Origin: UBA4732 sp002404095
GTDB taxonomy: Bacteria; Planctomycetota; Planctomycetia; Gemmatales; Gemmataceae
Direction of reading: 5' to 3'
Assembly: GCA_036783645.1 (NCBI GenBank)
Contig: DAIPWT010000004.1
Span: 1 to 64,000, forward strand
DNA: 64,000 bases
Positions 41,087-49,002 of this stretch are shown piece after piece (positions within the stretch are counted from its first letter, which is position 1; the number at the start of each line of letters is the position of its first letter). A program made the position numbers and the translations under genes. The notes under the pieces are model-generated. The model was not told the DNA's origin and ran no database searches. It saw only the letters and a list, made by a program, of their open reading frames with translations.

Positions 41087-41223
41087 CCCCGGACTCACGA
41101 GTACGTTCGCCCGGGGCTTTATCAGGATCGCCCTCCGGACTCAAGACGCCGTCAGGTTCGGTCTTGGAGCCCCTTCGGGCGACTGAGATAAAGCCCCGGG
41201 CGAACGTACTCGTGAGTCCGGGG
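41087..41223. repeat. Inverted-repeat element, ACTCGTGAGTCC family, copy 2 (perfect 36-bp ends)
   Basis: The arms 41087-41122 and 41188-41223 are perfect 36-bp inverted repeats around 65 nt. The internal region also has complementary parts (CGCCCTCCGGACTCAAGA and a cloverleaf-like counterpart) as in copy 1. It sits in the divergent gap between the PilZ gene (start 41012) and the MATE gene (start 41273). No coding capacity and no flanking direct repeat that I could see. Confidence 0.88.
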
Positions 41224-41272
41224 TGCGCCGGCGGCGCCTAAATCCAGAGACGCACCCAAGGAGAGGAACGGA

Positions 41273-42652
41273 ATGGGATCTCCCACGGAAGGTAAGCGCG
41301 GCCCAACTCCAGGGGGCGCGGTCGAACTGTTGCGCCTGGCGTGGCCGCTGATACTTGGCAACAGTTTTTGGGCATTGCAGATCTTTATAGACCGTGTCCT
41401 ATTGGGCCGCGCCGGCGGCGATCAAGTCGGCGCCGCCCTGGCCACGGCCCTGCTATTCTGGACGCCGATGTGCCTGTTCCAGAACACCGCCAATTATGCG
41501 ACGACATTCGTCGCCCAATACACCGGGGCCGGCCGGCCGCGCCGCGTCGGCCCCATCGTCTGGCAGTCGCTCTACTTCAGCGCGGCAGGCGGCGCGGTCT
41601 TCCTGGCGATGGCCCCGTTCGCGGAAACGCTGCTGGCCCTCGTAGGTCATTCAACCCATATTCAGGCGCTGGAAGCGGTCTATTTCCGCTGTCTCTGCTA
41701 CGCGGCTCCGCCCTCGTTGCTAATGGCTTCGGCCCTCAGCTTCTTCGCCGGCCGCGGCGATACGCGCACCGTCCTCGCCGTCAACATCGTCGGGCTTGTG
41801 GTCAACGGGACGTGCGGCGCGGTCTTGATTTTCGGCCTGTTCGGCTTGCCGAGGCTCGGTATTGCCGGCGCGGGCTGGGCCACCGTGTTAGGGAGTTCCG
41901 CGTCGGCGCTGCTGTCTTTGGCGCTGCTGTTCCGCCGGCGCCACCGGGCCGAGTTCGCCACGTTGGACGGGTGGCGTTTCGACCCCGGCCCTTTCGCCCG
42001 GCTTATGCGCTTTGGCTTGCCCAACGGTCTCGCCGCCGCGCTGGACACCCTCGGCTTCGCGCTGTTCACGCTGCTGGTCGGCCGCATGGGCGACGCCGAG
42101 TTGGACGCCACCAGCATTGCTTTCGCCCTCAATCTGTTGGCGTTTTTGCCGCTGCTGGGGCTAGGTCAGGCGGTGGAAATCTTGGTCGGCCGCCGCCTCG
42201 GCGAGAACGACCCGGCGACGGCGGAGCGTTCCACTTGGATGGCGCTCCGCTTCGGCCTAGCGATTACGGGGACGGCGGCGGCGGCGTATGTCCTCTTTCC
42301 AGGAGCGATGGCCGAACTGTTCCACGGCGACGACGCCACATGGGATCAGGTGCGTGCGTTGGCGCCCGTATTGCTTCGATTCGTCGCGGTCTATTGTCTC
42401 TTTGACGCCACGAGCCTCGTTTTCTCCTGCGCCCTGCGCGGGGCCGGCGACACACGGTTCGTAACGATCGCGGCGTTGACGACTTCCTGGCTGGTGCTGG
42501 TGCTGCCGACGTGGGCGGCGTGCCGTTACGGATGGGGTTTGTTGTGGGCGTGGACGTTCGCCAGCGCGTATATTATCACTCTAGCAATGATCCTTTTTCT
42601 GCGCTTCCGTAACGGGGCGTGGCGGTCGATGCGCGTGATTGAGCCGCAGTAG
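41273..42652 (+). CDS. MATE family efflux transporter
   Basis: A 459-residue inner-membrane multidrug/toxin extruder with about 12 membrane helices in two halves. Family landmarks include LAWPLILGNSFWALQIFIDR, NYATTFVAQYTGAGRPRRVG, LSFFAGRGDTRTVLAVNIVG, MRFGLPNGLAAALDTLGFAL, FALNLLAFLPLLGLGQAVEI, LVGRRLGENDPATAERSTW and FSCALRGAGDTRFVTIAAL. NorM-like organisation; the coupling ion and drug are unknown. The start at 41273 lies just after an AGGAGAGGAA box. The stop TAG coincides with the outermost bases of the palindrome at 42650-42722. Confidence 0.94.
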   Translation: MGSPTEGKRGPTPGGAVELLRLAWPLILGNSFWALQIFIDRVLLGRAGGDQVGAALATALLFWTPMCLFQNTANYATTFVAQYTGAGRPRRVGPIVWQSLYFSAAGGAVFLAMAPFAETLLALVGHSTHIQALEAVYFRCLCYAAPPSLLMASALSFFAGRGDTRTVLAVNIVGLVVNGTCGAVLIFGLFGLPRLGIAGAGWATVLGSSASALLSLALLFRRRHRAEFATLDGWRFDPGPFARLMRFGLPNGLAAALDTLGFALFTLLVGRMGDAELDATSIAFALNLLAFLPLLGLGQAVEILVGRRLGENDPATAERSTWMALRFGLAITGTAAAAYVLFPGAMAELFHGDDATWDQVRALAPVLLRFVAVYCLFDATSLVFSCALRGAGDTRFVTIAALTTSWLVLVLPTWAACRYGWGLLWAWTFASAYIITLAMILFLRFRNGAWRSMRVIEPQ

Positions 42653-42722
42653 TCGTTTAGCCGCGACCCGAAGGGAAGCGCGTCTCCCTCGCGCTCCCCT
42701 TCGGGTCGCGGCTAAACGACTA
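42650..42722. repeat. GTTTAG-family palindrome between convergent MATE and VWA genes
   Basis: Arms 42650-42682 and 42690-42722 pair over 33 bp with one mismatch and a 7-nt loop. The arm begins TAGTCGTTTAGCCGCGACCC. Both outer ends are stop codons: TAG 42650-42652 ends the MATE gene and TAG (minus, 42720-42722) ends the VWA gene. The whole intergenic region is nothing but the palindrome, a likely bidirectional terminator. Confidence 0.9.
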
Positions 42723-43901
42723 TTTCTGCTCTTCGAGTTGCACGTCCGGCGTCTCATTCTCCTCCGACTTGGCGCCTTCCTTGTTGAATTCCAAGTCGAT
42801 GCCGCGCCACAAGTCGTCGTCGGCGCCGACGTCCGCGGGCAGTGCCGTCGGAATCGTTGGCGCGGCCTGCTTCGGCGGAGGCGCTTTTGCCGCCGGCAAC
42901 GGCGGAGGGGGCGGAGGCGGAGCTTGCACTTCCCGCATCGGTGGAGCGGGCGGCCGCACAGGCGCCGGCGCGACGGCAATCGGCGGAACCGTGCCGTGGT
43001 CGGACAGCGCCTGATTGATTCGCTGGCCGTTCACGTCGAGGGTGAAGTAATTCGACCCGGCGGGCATCTCGAATTCGAGGAAGGCCGGTAGCCCAGTGTC
43101 CGAATAGTCTTTGACGACGCGGCCGTTGGGATCAAGGATACGGCCGTGATCGGAGACGCGGGAATTCTTGTCAACGACTTCGGCGAAGATTTCCTGTAAG
43201 ACGCGCATCTCGGCGGCGAGCTTATGGTCCCATAGGTCCACGTCCACGCCGGAATCGAGGTCGTCCAGCTCGACCATCTGCGCTTCGTTGACATCCGTGC
43301 CGACGCCGATGAGAACGAATTTGAGCGGGTTGCGCCGGCCGGCCGAGACTTCCTTCGCCAAACGGGAACTGTAGTCCTTCACCGCATCCAGGTCGTGCAA
43401 TTCGCCGTCGGTGACGAAAACGTAAAAGCCCCACGGCGCGTCCTTGAAGCGCTCGACAAAGTACTTAACGGCGGGCAAAAGTTGGGTACCCGTGCCGAAG
43501 TCGCGCGGCGGGCCGAAAACGTGCTGCTCGGCCTGGTCGGCGGTCAGGTCGCCGACGACCTCGATCTGGCCGCCGCCGGGGCCGACGGCCCAATAAACGC
43601 ATGTGGTGCCGCCGTCGCTGTCGATCTTGCGGGCGAGGTAGGCGCAGAGTTGCTGGGCGACGGGCGTGATGTCGTTGTGGAGTTTCTTGGGGCCGCCGAA
43701 GATGTTCGAGAGAACGCGACTGCCGTCCTCGACGCCGTAGAGTTTGGCCATCGAGCCGGAGCCGTCCAGGGCGATGCCAGTCTGGGCGCCTTCCTTATGC
43801 GGCTCCATGAGGATGGTGGCGACGACGCGGACGCGGCCGCCGTTCGCGGGGTAGACGTTGACTTCGCCAAACGGATCGACGACGGTTTTCAACTGTGTCA
43901 T
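42720..43901 (-). CDS. Cytosolic VWA domain protein with a proline-rich tail
   Basis: The 393-residue protein has no signal peptide. A VWA domain spans about 40-240 with MIDAS residues in IALDGSGSMAKLYG (DxSxS), a Thr region FGTGTQLLPAVKYF and the second acidic motif FVTDGELHDLDAVKDY. A middle segment (about 255-315) has ILDPNGRVVKDYSDTGLPAF, then a proline/alanine-rich linker of about 60 residues and an acidic C-terminus. This resembles TerY/TerF-like VWA proteins. ATG 43901 has GAGAGG 6 nt upstream. It is not part of the MoxR cluster; a TPR gene lies upstream on the same strand. Confidence 0.85.
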   Translation of the reverse strand: MTQLKTVVDPFGEVNVYPANGGRVRVVATILMEPHKEGAQTGIALDGSGSMAKLYGVEDGSRVLSNIFGGPKKLHNDITPVAQQLCAYLARKIDSDGGTTCVYWAVGPGGGQIEVVGDLTADQAEQHVFGPPRDFGTGTQLLPAVKYFVERFKDAPWGFYVFVTDGELHDLDAVKDYSSRLAKEVSAGRRNPLKFVLIGVGTDVNEAQMVELDDLDSGVDVDLWDHKLAAEMRVLQEIFAEVVDKNSRVSDHGRILDPNGRVVKDYSDTGLPAFLEFEMPAGSNYFTLDVNGQRINQALSDHGTVPPIAVAPAPVRPPAPPMREVQAPPPPPPPLPAAKAPPPKQAAPTIPTALPADVGADDDLWRGIDLEFNKEGAKSEENETPDVQLEEQK

Positions 43902-44011
43902 AATGGCCTCTCCGGTGCGGATCTCCAGGCGGACGGTCACTGCTTACTTCGCCGCCGGGCGGTCCTTATTTCACCACAAAGGCACAAAGAACGCAAAGAA
44001 ATGTCGTCCAG

Positions 44012-44446
44012 TCAGCGATTTTCGTACTCCCGCATTAGTTGACGGAAGCGCGGGTCGGGCCGGATGGCGTCGAGGTCGTGGTCTTCGCGCATGTAGCGGA
44101 AGTCGCGATAGCCCAGTTCGACGGCGCGGCGCAACGTCTTGATCGCCAGGTCGGGCCGCTTGAGAAGGGCGAAGCTGCACGCCAGGTTGTAGTGGGCCAG
44201 AGCGTCGTTGGGACGCAGCTGCACCAGACGCTTATCGACTTGAAGGCCATCGGCGAAACGGCCCTTGAGCGTCAGAAGATTGCCCATGATACGCAGGACA
44301 TCCACATAGTCCGCGTTTCGGCTGAGGATGCCGCTGAAGAAGTCGAGTTCAAAATCGAGTTGGTTTTGATCGGCCGCGCGGGCCGGCGGTGCGCCGGCGG
44401 CGGTCGGCTCTGGCCCTTCGCTGTAGGGCTTGCCTTGATGCGCCAT
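44012..44446 (-). CDS. TPR-repeat protein (144 aa)
   Basis: The 144-residue protein has a short disordered N-terminus, then helices of about two to three tetratricopeptide repeats: FDFFSGILSRNADYVDVLRI, MGNLLTLKGRFADGLQVDKR, LVQLRPNDALAHYNLACSFA and LLKRPDLAIKTLRRAVELGY. Such proteins bind partner proteins. ATG 44446 has AAGGGGAA upstream, and a good sigma-70-like promoter is seen at 44524-44551. It is 110 nt upstream of the VWA gene on the same strand and may be co-transcribed with it. Confidence 0.85.
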   Translation of the reverse strand: MAHQGKPYSEGPEPTAAGAPPARAADQNQLDFELDFFSGILSRNADYVDVLRIMGNLLTLKGRFADGLQVDKRLVQLRPNDALAHYNLACSFALLKRPDLAIKTLRRAVELGYRDFRYMREDHDLDAIRPDPRFRQLMREYENR

Positions 44447-44816
44447 CTGCTTCCCCTTGCGTGAGCGGACGGGCGGGACGGCGCCGTACCACGACGGCCC
44501 TCCCTTCCGAAATCTCGTTTTCGATTATAACGGGTCGTGCGCCAAGTGCAAAGGATGTATGAGGCGTGAACGAACTCTGGCGGCCGGTCGCCCCCTTCGC
44601 CGGGAATCATCCGACGAGACGCGGCCAATTGCCCAGTGTGAAGAACGAAGGCGCCAACACCTCGCGCGCCGTTACAAAAGCACGATTTTGAGCGAAAACT
44701 CTTCTCTAAAGCATCGCTGATCGGCCGGCAAGGTCTTATGATGATGAGGAAGGGCCGGAGCGTCCGGCCGTGTTACCGTCCACACCCGCCTGAACCTTCT
44801 ATCCACGGAGTCACCC
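44447..44816. other. Divergent intergenic region with no supported gene
   Basis: This 370-nt gap separates the TPR gene (minus) and the cytochrome gene (plus). It holds the minus-strand promoter at 44524-44551 and a small palindrome GCCGGAGCGTCCGGC around 44754-44768. Short open frames in it (for example one containing CAKCKGC on the plus strand) have poor composition and no ribosome-binding site, so I see no gene. Confidence 0.6.
44524..44551 (-). promoter_or_regulatory. Sigma-70-like promoter for the TPR gene
   Basis: Read on the minus strand, TTGCAC (44546-44551) and TATAAT (44524-44529) are separated by 16 nt, a near-consensus promoter. It lies 78 nt upstream of the TPR gene start at 44446. 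This is the best promoter match I found in the window. Confidence 0.6.
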
Positions 44817-45437
44817 ATGCAGAGGTACGCTCGGGGCTTGTCCGTCGCCGCGGTCTTGTTGGCGCTGGGCGCCTTTTTCCTGGCCACCGCCCACGGCCGC
44901 GACGACGACGACAAAGAAAAGGCCAAGAAAACAGCGGCCGCTAAGGAAGCCGTGTTGAAGCTGATCGGCGACATAGGCGGCAAGGACGCCGACGTCGAGA
45001 AAGAGGCGGCGGATGTGGCCGCGAAACATGAAATCGAGTTCGTGATGAACCAGTTTAAGCCGCGCGAAAAAGGCGGCCTCGGCGTCGGCGCCAAAGCGGG
45101 CGCCATTTTGCCGGACGCCATCGAGCTAAAACTGATCGCGCTGGGCAACCCCAAGAAGATGATCACCAAGGCCGACCTGACCTCTCAAAAGGCCGACTTG
45201 CAGAAGATGGCCGAAACGTCGCTGGCCATCGCGGAGATCGCGCCCCATTACGCTCCCAAAAAGGACGAGCCGGGAGCGCCGATCAAGGACTGGCTCAAGT
45301 TCTCCGAGGACATGAAAAAGCAATCGAAGGACTTAGTCGGCGCCGTCAAGAGCGGCGATCCGAAGATGGTGCAGAAGGCGTCCCTCACGCTTAACAGCAG
45401 TTGCAACGCCTGCCATACCGAGTTCCGCGATAAGTAA
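44817..45437 (+). CDS. Exported cytochrome c'-like protein
   Basis: A 206-residue protein with a signal peptide (AAVLLALGAFFLATAHG) and a helical body ending in the heme-binding CNACH (196-200) followed by TEFRDK. A single C-terminal CxxCH is the hallmark of cytochrome c'-like four-helix bundles. The N-terminal half is very rich in Lys, Glu and Ala (KEKAKKTAAAKEAVLKLIGD). It resembles the C-terminal domain of the phosphatase fusion at 18917-19855. Possible redox or gas-binding role. Its TAA stop precedes a GTTTAG-family palindrome by 4 nt. Confidence 0.82.
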   Translation: MQRYARGLSVAAVLLALGAFFLATAHGRDDDDKEKAKKTAAAKEAVLKLIGDIGGKDADVEKEAADVAAKHEIEFVMNQFKPREKGGLGVGAKAGAILPDAIELKLIALGNPKKMITKADLTSQKADLQKMAETSLAIAEIAPHYAPKKDEPGAPIKDWLKFSEDMKKQSKDLVGAVKSGDPKMVQKASLTLNSSCNACHTEFRDK

Positions 45438-45441
45438 GTTT

Positions 45442-45530
45442 GTTTAGCCGCGTTCGTTTAGCCGCGACCCGAAGGGGAGCGCGTGACCCGCGTGATCGTC
45501 ACGCGCTCCCCTTCGGGTCGCGGCTAAACG
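45442..45530. repeat. GTTTAG-family palindrome plus an extra partial copy
   Basis: A truncated unit GTTTAGCCGCG is at 45442-45452. It is followed by a full palindrome, arms 45455-45486 and 45499-45530, complementary over 32 bp with a 12-nt loop. The right arm supplies the TAG stop of the convergent TIM-barrel gene (45524-45526 on the minus strand). Confidence 0.88.
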
Positions 45531-46327
45531 GCCCCTCGCGCTTGCGGAAAAAACCTCTCCGCTATTGTCTTGCTCCCCCCCAGCGCCGACGCTCTTTCCG
45601 CGGCGACCGTCTTCAATTCAAGACTTACTCCCTCTGTAAAGGCCATTTCTCGTAACGCCGCCTCCAGGTCGGTGAGATGCGCCGCGGTCAACCGGCCCGT
45701 GAGCAACGGCCAGTGAAGGTCGCTTACACCGTCGTTGTCGTCGAGATGAACGTAGCCGAGTCGCGGCCCCGCGGCCCGCGCTGCGGCGGCCGCGTCCTCG
45801 CCGCTCAGGAGGTAATGGCCCACATCCAACAGCAGGGCGAGGTTGTCATGATCCGTTTTCTCTAACCACTCCAACACGGCGGCCGCGCTCGGCAGGGCGC
45901 GACCGGGAATCGGTTCGACGCAAAGGCGGACCATCCGGCCGGCGGCGTAATCCGCCAAAAGGCCGCAGGTCTCGGCGAAGCGGGCGAGGCCGGCCGCGCT
46001 GGCGTCCGTACCCGAAACGATGTAAGCATGAGTCGCGCCGAGGCGCGCGGCGTCGGCGACCTGGCGCCGCATTCGTTCCAGGGTTTCGCGCCGCAAACCG
46101 ACGTCCACGGCGTCAGGCGCACAGCCGTCGGAAAGGCCGCGGCCAACCGCCGCGCAGCGGACCAATAGCCCGGCGTCGGCCAGCGCTTCCAGGTCCGGCG
46201 TCGGCCGTTCTTCCAGCGCCACGACGTCGATATGCGTAAAGCCGAGGCCGGCGGCTAAACGCACCTCCGCCGCGAAGTCGGCCGGCGGCCCGTCCAGCAA
46301 CACGGCCAGCGTCAATGGATTTTTCAT
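45524..46327 (-). CDS. Sugar phosphate isomerase/epimerase-like TIM barrel
   Basis: The 267-residue protein matches the xylose-isomerase-like TIM-barrel family: LAVLLDGPPADFAAEVRLAA, GFTHIDVVALEERPTPDLEA, RRQVADAARLGATHAYIVSG, RLCVEPIPGRALPSAAAVLE with the metal-binding Glu, LALLLDVGHYLLSGED with Asp and His, and LGYVHLDDNDGVSDLHWPLL. The metal site appears intact. The substrate is unknown. ATG 46327 replaces the longer upstream frame, which has no family support. The last codons and the TAG stop are shared with the repeat. Confidence 0.87.
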   Translation of the reverse strand: MKNPLTLAVLLDGPPADFAAEVRLAAGLGFTHIDVVALEERPTPDLEALADAGLLVRCAAVGRGLSDGCAPDAVDVGLRRETLERMRRQVADAARLGATHAYIVSGTDASAAGLARFAETCGLLADYAAGRMVRLCVEPIPGRALPSAAAVLEWLEKTDHDNLALLLDVGHYLLSGEDAAAAARAAGPRLGYVHLDDNDGVSDLHWPLLTGRLTAAHLTDLEAALREMAFTEGVSLELKTVAAERASALGGSKTIAERFFPQARGAV

Positions 46328-46515
46328 GTCATTCTCGTTCGTCGGCCGAATGGAACTCGGTGGCTTCACGCCCGGCTAGGCGCCGCTACAAACCGGCCGA
46401 TCTTCACGCCGTGCCGGCGCGCCGTCATCGCGTACTTCTTCACTTGTGTAAGTACGTAGTCGATATACCTGGCGGTTCGCCAGACCTGCTCGCCTTCTGT
46501 TGAATAAAATTCATG

Positions 46516-46546
46516 TTGACTTTCACTTCGTTTATCTCAATAATAT
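46516..46546 (+). promoter_or_regulatory. Promoter of the DUF2089 operon with repeated GACTTTCACTT motifs
   Basis: TTGACT (46516-46521) and TAATAT (46541-46546) with a 19-nt spacer form a plausible promoter 51 nt before the gene. GACTTTCACTT overlaps the -35 box; its inverted form AAAGTGAAAG is at 46563-46572; a third copy in direct orientation, GACTTTCACTTTC, lies in the coding region at 46651. Such spaced copies could be operators for the helix-turn-helix protein encoded here. Confidence 0.45.
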
Positions 46547-46596
46547 CAAGGATGGGTTAAAGAAAGTGAAAGACGACCGTAGAGGGTCTAATCGAC

Positions 46597-46914
46597 ATGG
46601 GCGACCTGACGCAGCAGCGACCGGCATGGCTGGCCCACTTGGGCGAGGAAGACTTTCACTTTCTGCGGCGTTTCCTGCTCTGTTCGGGATCGTTGAAAGA
46701 TCTCGCGGCGGAGTACGGCGTTTCGTACCCCACTGTGCGCGCCCGGCTCGACCGCCTGATCGCCAAGGTGGGCGCGGCCGAAGACCCACGCGGCGCCGAC
46801 CCTCTCGAACAAAAGTTGCGCGTCCTTGTCGCCGATGGGCAGATTTCTCCTTCTCTGGCGAAGGAACTGCTCGCGGCTCATCGCGTTTCCACGAAAGAAA
46901 GGAAAGAGTCATGA
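46597..46914 (+). CDS. DUF2089-family helix-turn-helix protein
   Basis: The 105-residue protein matches DUF2089: WLAHLGEEDFHFLRRFLLCS, SLKDLAAEYGVSYPTVRARLD (helix-turn-helix) and VADGQISPSLAKELLAAHR. Probably a DNA-binding regulator, often encoded with a small membrane protein, as here. The stop overlaps the next gene's start (ATGA), so the two are translationally coupled. Possible autoregulatory sites are listed separately. Confidence 0.85.
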   Translation: MGDLTQQRPAWLAHLGEEDFHFLRRFLLCSGSLKDLAAEYGVSYPTVRARLDRLIAKVGAAEDPRGADPLEQKLRVLVADGQISPSLAKELLAAHRVSTKERKES

Positions 46915-47309
46915 GCGCACCCTGGTTCAACGAGAATCTGTTCAGCTGGATTCCGGGCACGGCGCTGGGCGTGTTGGGCGGACTGTGGGGCGGCTTGGCC
47001 GGAACGCTGGCCCCGCGCGGCCGGGCAAGGGGCCTCGTCGTCGGCGGATGTTGGGCGCTGCTGGCCGGCTCGGCGGTCCTGCTGACGCTGGCGGTAATCG
47101 CGCTGCTCACGGAGCAACCTTGGGGCGTCTGGTATGGCCTTGGGCTTCCCGGCGTCCTGGGCCTCGTGGTAATCGGCGCGAACATGCCCAGCATCCTCCG
47201 GGTATACCGCGCGGCCGAGGAGCGAAAGTTGGCCGCGCGCGACCTGACGGACGCTGGCGCTGAGAAGGCGAGTCCTCACCTCGGAGAATCGACGTTGCGG
47301 GCCGACTAA
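46911..47309 (+). CDS. Small integral membrane protein coupled to the DUF2089 regulator
   Basis: The 132-residue protein has about three to four membrane helices (FSWIPGTALGVLGGLWGGLA, GLVVGGCWALLAGSAVLLTL, WYGLGLPGVLGLVVIGANMP) and a charged cytosolic tail. The ATG overlaps the stop of the DUF2089 gene, preceded by AAAGGAAAG. Function unknown; likely a membrane partner of the regulator. Confidence 0.85.
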   Translation: MSAPWFNENLFSWIPGTALGVLGGLWGGLAGTLAPRGRARGLVVGGCWALLAGSAVLLTLAVIALLTEQPWGVWYGLGLPGVLGLVVIGANMPSILRVYRAAEERKLAARDLTDAGAEKASPHLGESTLRAD

Positions 47310-47454
47310 CGCTACCAATACAAGTGCGTCTTAATCGCGAGCGGCCTCCGCTTCGATTGCCGCGACAAATGTCTGTTCTGGCGTCCGATTCCGAAGGCCG
47401 ATACAATTCCGGCAGTTCGGAACGGCCCGTTTCCCTGGTCCTGGAAGGAATTCT

Positions 47455-47739
47455 ATGACGTTGCGCCTGGACTTACCGCCGGACCTAGCCGAGCGCTTGA
47501 GGCAAGCCGCCGAAAAGCAGGGTCTCTCCGCCGACGGCTACACCCTGCACTTGCTGAAGGAACACCTGCCGCCGACGGATCATCGCGCGGAATTGGTCGC
47601 TCTGCTTCAGTCATGGATTGATTCCTCCGAAGGAGAAGAACAAGCGGACACGGACAACGATCTGCTTCAAGCCTTGGACGAAGACCGGCTTTCGGATCGG
47701 AAGCTGTATCCGGAGAACTTGAAAGGGGTGACGTGGTGA
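47455..47739 (+). CDS. Antitoxin-like protein of a PIN-toxin pair
   Basis: The 94-residue protein begins with a ribbon-helix-helix-like element (MTLRLDLPPDLAERLRQAAE, KQGLSADGYTLHLLKEHLP), typical of FitA/VapB-like antitoxins that bind DNA and block the toxin. The C-terminal part is acidic and probably the toxin-binding segment. The stop overlaps the toxin start (GTGA). Confidence 0.82.
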   Translation: MTLRLDLPPDLAERLRQAAEKQGLSADGYTLHLLKEHLPPTDHRAELVALLQSWIDSSEGEEQADTDNDLLQALDEDRLSDRKLYPENLKGVTW

Positions 47740-48188
47740 GCCAAGCGGTGTTGCTCGACGCGGGGCCGCTCGGTCTTGTTACCAACCCGAAGCGTTCACC
47801 GCGAAGCGTCGCCTGCGCTCAGTGGCTCCAATCTCTGGTCGCCAAGGGAATGCGCGTCGTCGTTCCCGAAATCGCCGACTACGAAGTCCGGCGGGAATTA
47901 TTGCGCGCCAACAAAACGAAGGGCGTGGCTCAGTTAGACGCCCTTGCGCTATTATTGGAGTATCTGCCTCTCACAACCTCCGCCATGCGGCAGGCCGCCT
48001 TGTTCTGGGCGCAGGCTCGTCAACAGGGACAACCGACGGCCAATGATCGGACCATCGACGGCGACATGATTCTGGCGGCACAGGCCGTTACGTTTGGAGT
48101 CGCGGATTTCGTCATTGCGACGACGAACGTGGGCCACCTGTCGCGCTTCGCCCCCGCGGAGTTATGGCAGAACATTCATCCTATCTAA
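47736..48188 (+). CDS. PIN-domain toxin (VapC-like)
   Basis: A 150-residue PIN-domain protein, usually a ribonuclease. Acidic residues expected for metal binding are visible in LLDAGPLGL, EIADYEVRRELL, and DGDMILAAQA...ADFVIATTN. The start is GTG 47736, overlapping the antitoxin stop, with GAAAGGGG 7 nt upstream. It converges with the subtilase gene, the two coding regions overlapping by 8 nt at their 3' ends. Confidence 0.87.
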   Translation: MSQAVLLDAGPLGLVTNPKRSPRSVACAQWLQSLVAKGMRVVVPEIADYEVRRELLRANKTKGVAQLDALALLLEYLPLTTSAMRQAALFWAQARQQGQPTANDRTIDGDMILAAQAVTFGVADFVIATTNVGHLSRFAPAELWQNIHPI

Positions 48189-49002
48189 CGCCGCTTGTGG
48201 CCGACTGATACAACCAATACAAGACCGTCTTCATCTCAAACGGTTTCATATGCGGCCGCAGCGACAGGATGCGCGCGGCGATGCCGGTCAGGTGCGGCGC
48301 CGCCCAGCTCGTGGCCGGCTCCGCCGCGAAGGGGCCGAGATAGCCGCGGCCGTGGGCCTGAAACTCCACCTGGCCGCGCGGGTTGTACGCGAACTGAAGC
48401 GGGTCGGCGAAAATCCCCTTGTCCACCGACAGCAGCGGCGGCGCGAACGCCGCCGGGTAACTGCGCGTTAACGGATGGTCATTGTGGGCGGCCGCGACCA
48501 CCAGCACGTCCTTGAAATATGCCTCTTCGACGGCGCGCTGTAACTGATGGCGCCGCTGTGCTTGCTGTAAGCGCTGTTCCGGCACGCCCAGCGACAGGTT
48601 CACGACCTTGCACTTCCATACATCGATGGCCCAACGGAGGGCGCGGATGACCGTTTCTACTTCGCACGTCCCTTGCGGGCCGAATACGTCGGCGGAGAAC
48701 AATCGCACGCGCGGCGCCAGCGTCAGGATCACGTCGGCGACGGTTGTGCCGTGCGGTGCGCTTTGATGACCGTTATAAGGCAAAGGTTCGGGCCGGTCGG
48801 CGCTGAAGACGCCGCCTTCGATGGGATATAGTTGCACTCCTTGAATGGCATATTTCTCTTCCAATAGCTTGCGCTCGACGCCGCTGTCCACCAGGCAAAC
48901 CGTGACGCCTTCGCCGGTGGCGCGCGGGTCGTGCAGCAGGCGTTCCGGCGTCAGCAGCGCCAGCACCTCCGCGAATACGTCCGGCGGCGGGGTCGGGTTC
49001 AA
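48181..49002 (-). CDS. Cytoplasmic-looking S8 subtilisin-like serine protease
   Basis: The 273-residue protein is a compact subtilase with the catalytic triad Asp39 (VTVCLVDSGV), His84 (SAPHGTTVAD) and Ser232 (ATSWAAPHLTG); the oxyanion Asn is in AAAHNDHP. There is no signal peptide and no propeptide, unlike most secreted subtilases. It starts at TTG 49002 overlapping the stop of the response-regulator gene (TTGA), so translation is coupled. The gene order suggests a protease regulated by, or acting with, a signalling protein. Alternative: a maturation protease for a peptide, but no precursor peptide was seen. Confidence 0.88.
   Translation of the reverse strand: MNPTPPPDVFAEVLALLTPERLLHDPRATGEGVTVCLVDSGVERKLLEEKYAIQGVQLYPIEGGVFSADRPEPLPYNGHQSAPHGTTVADVILTLAPRVRLFSADVFGPQGTCEVETVIRALRWAIDVWKCKVVNLSLGVPEQRLQQAQRRHQLQRAVEEAYFKDVLVVAAAHNDHPLTRSYPAAFAPPLLSVDKGIFADPLQFAYNPRGQVEFQAHGRGYLGPFAAEPATSWAAPHLTGIAARILSLRPHMKPFEMKTVLYWLYQSATSGVR

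Noticed and set aside
41013..41144. N-terminal extension of the PilZ protein
   Set aside because: The extra frame runs into the perfect inverted repeat at 41087-41223, and ATG 41012 has a ribosome-binding site.
44457..44720. 87-residue plus-strand frame with a CxxC motif (CAKCKGC)
   Set aside because: Composition is not protein-like, there is no ribosome-binding site, and it runs across the promoter of the TPR gene.
47455..48188. The PIN toxin-antitoxin pair as a novel system
   Set aside because: It has the ordinary VapBC/FitAB layout with a GTGA overlap.
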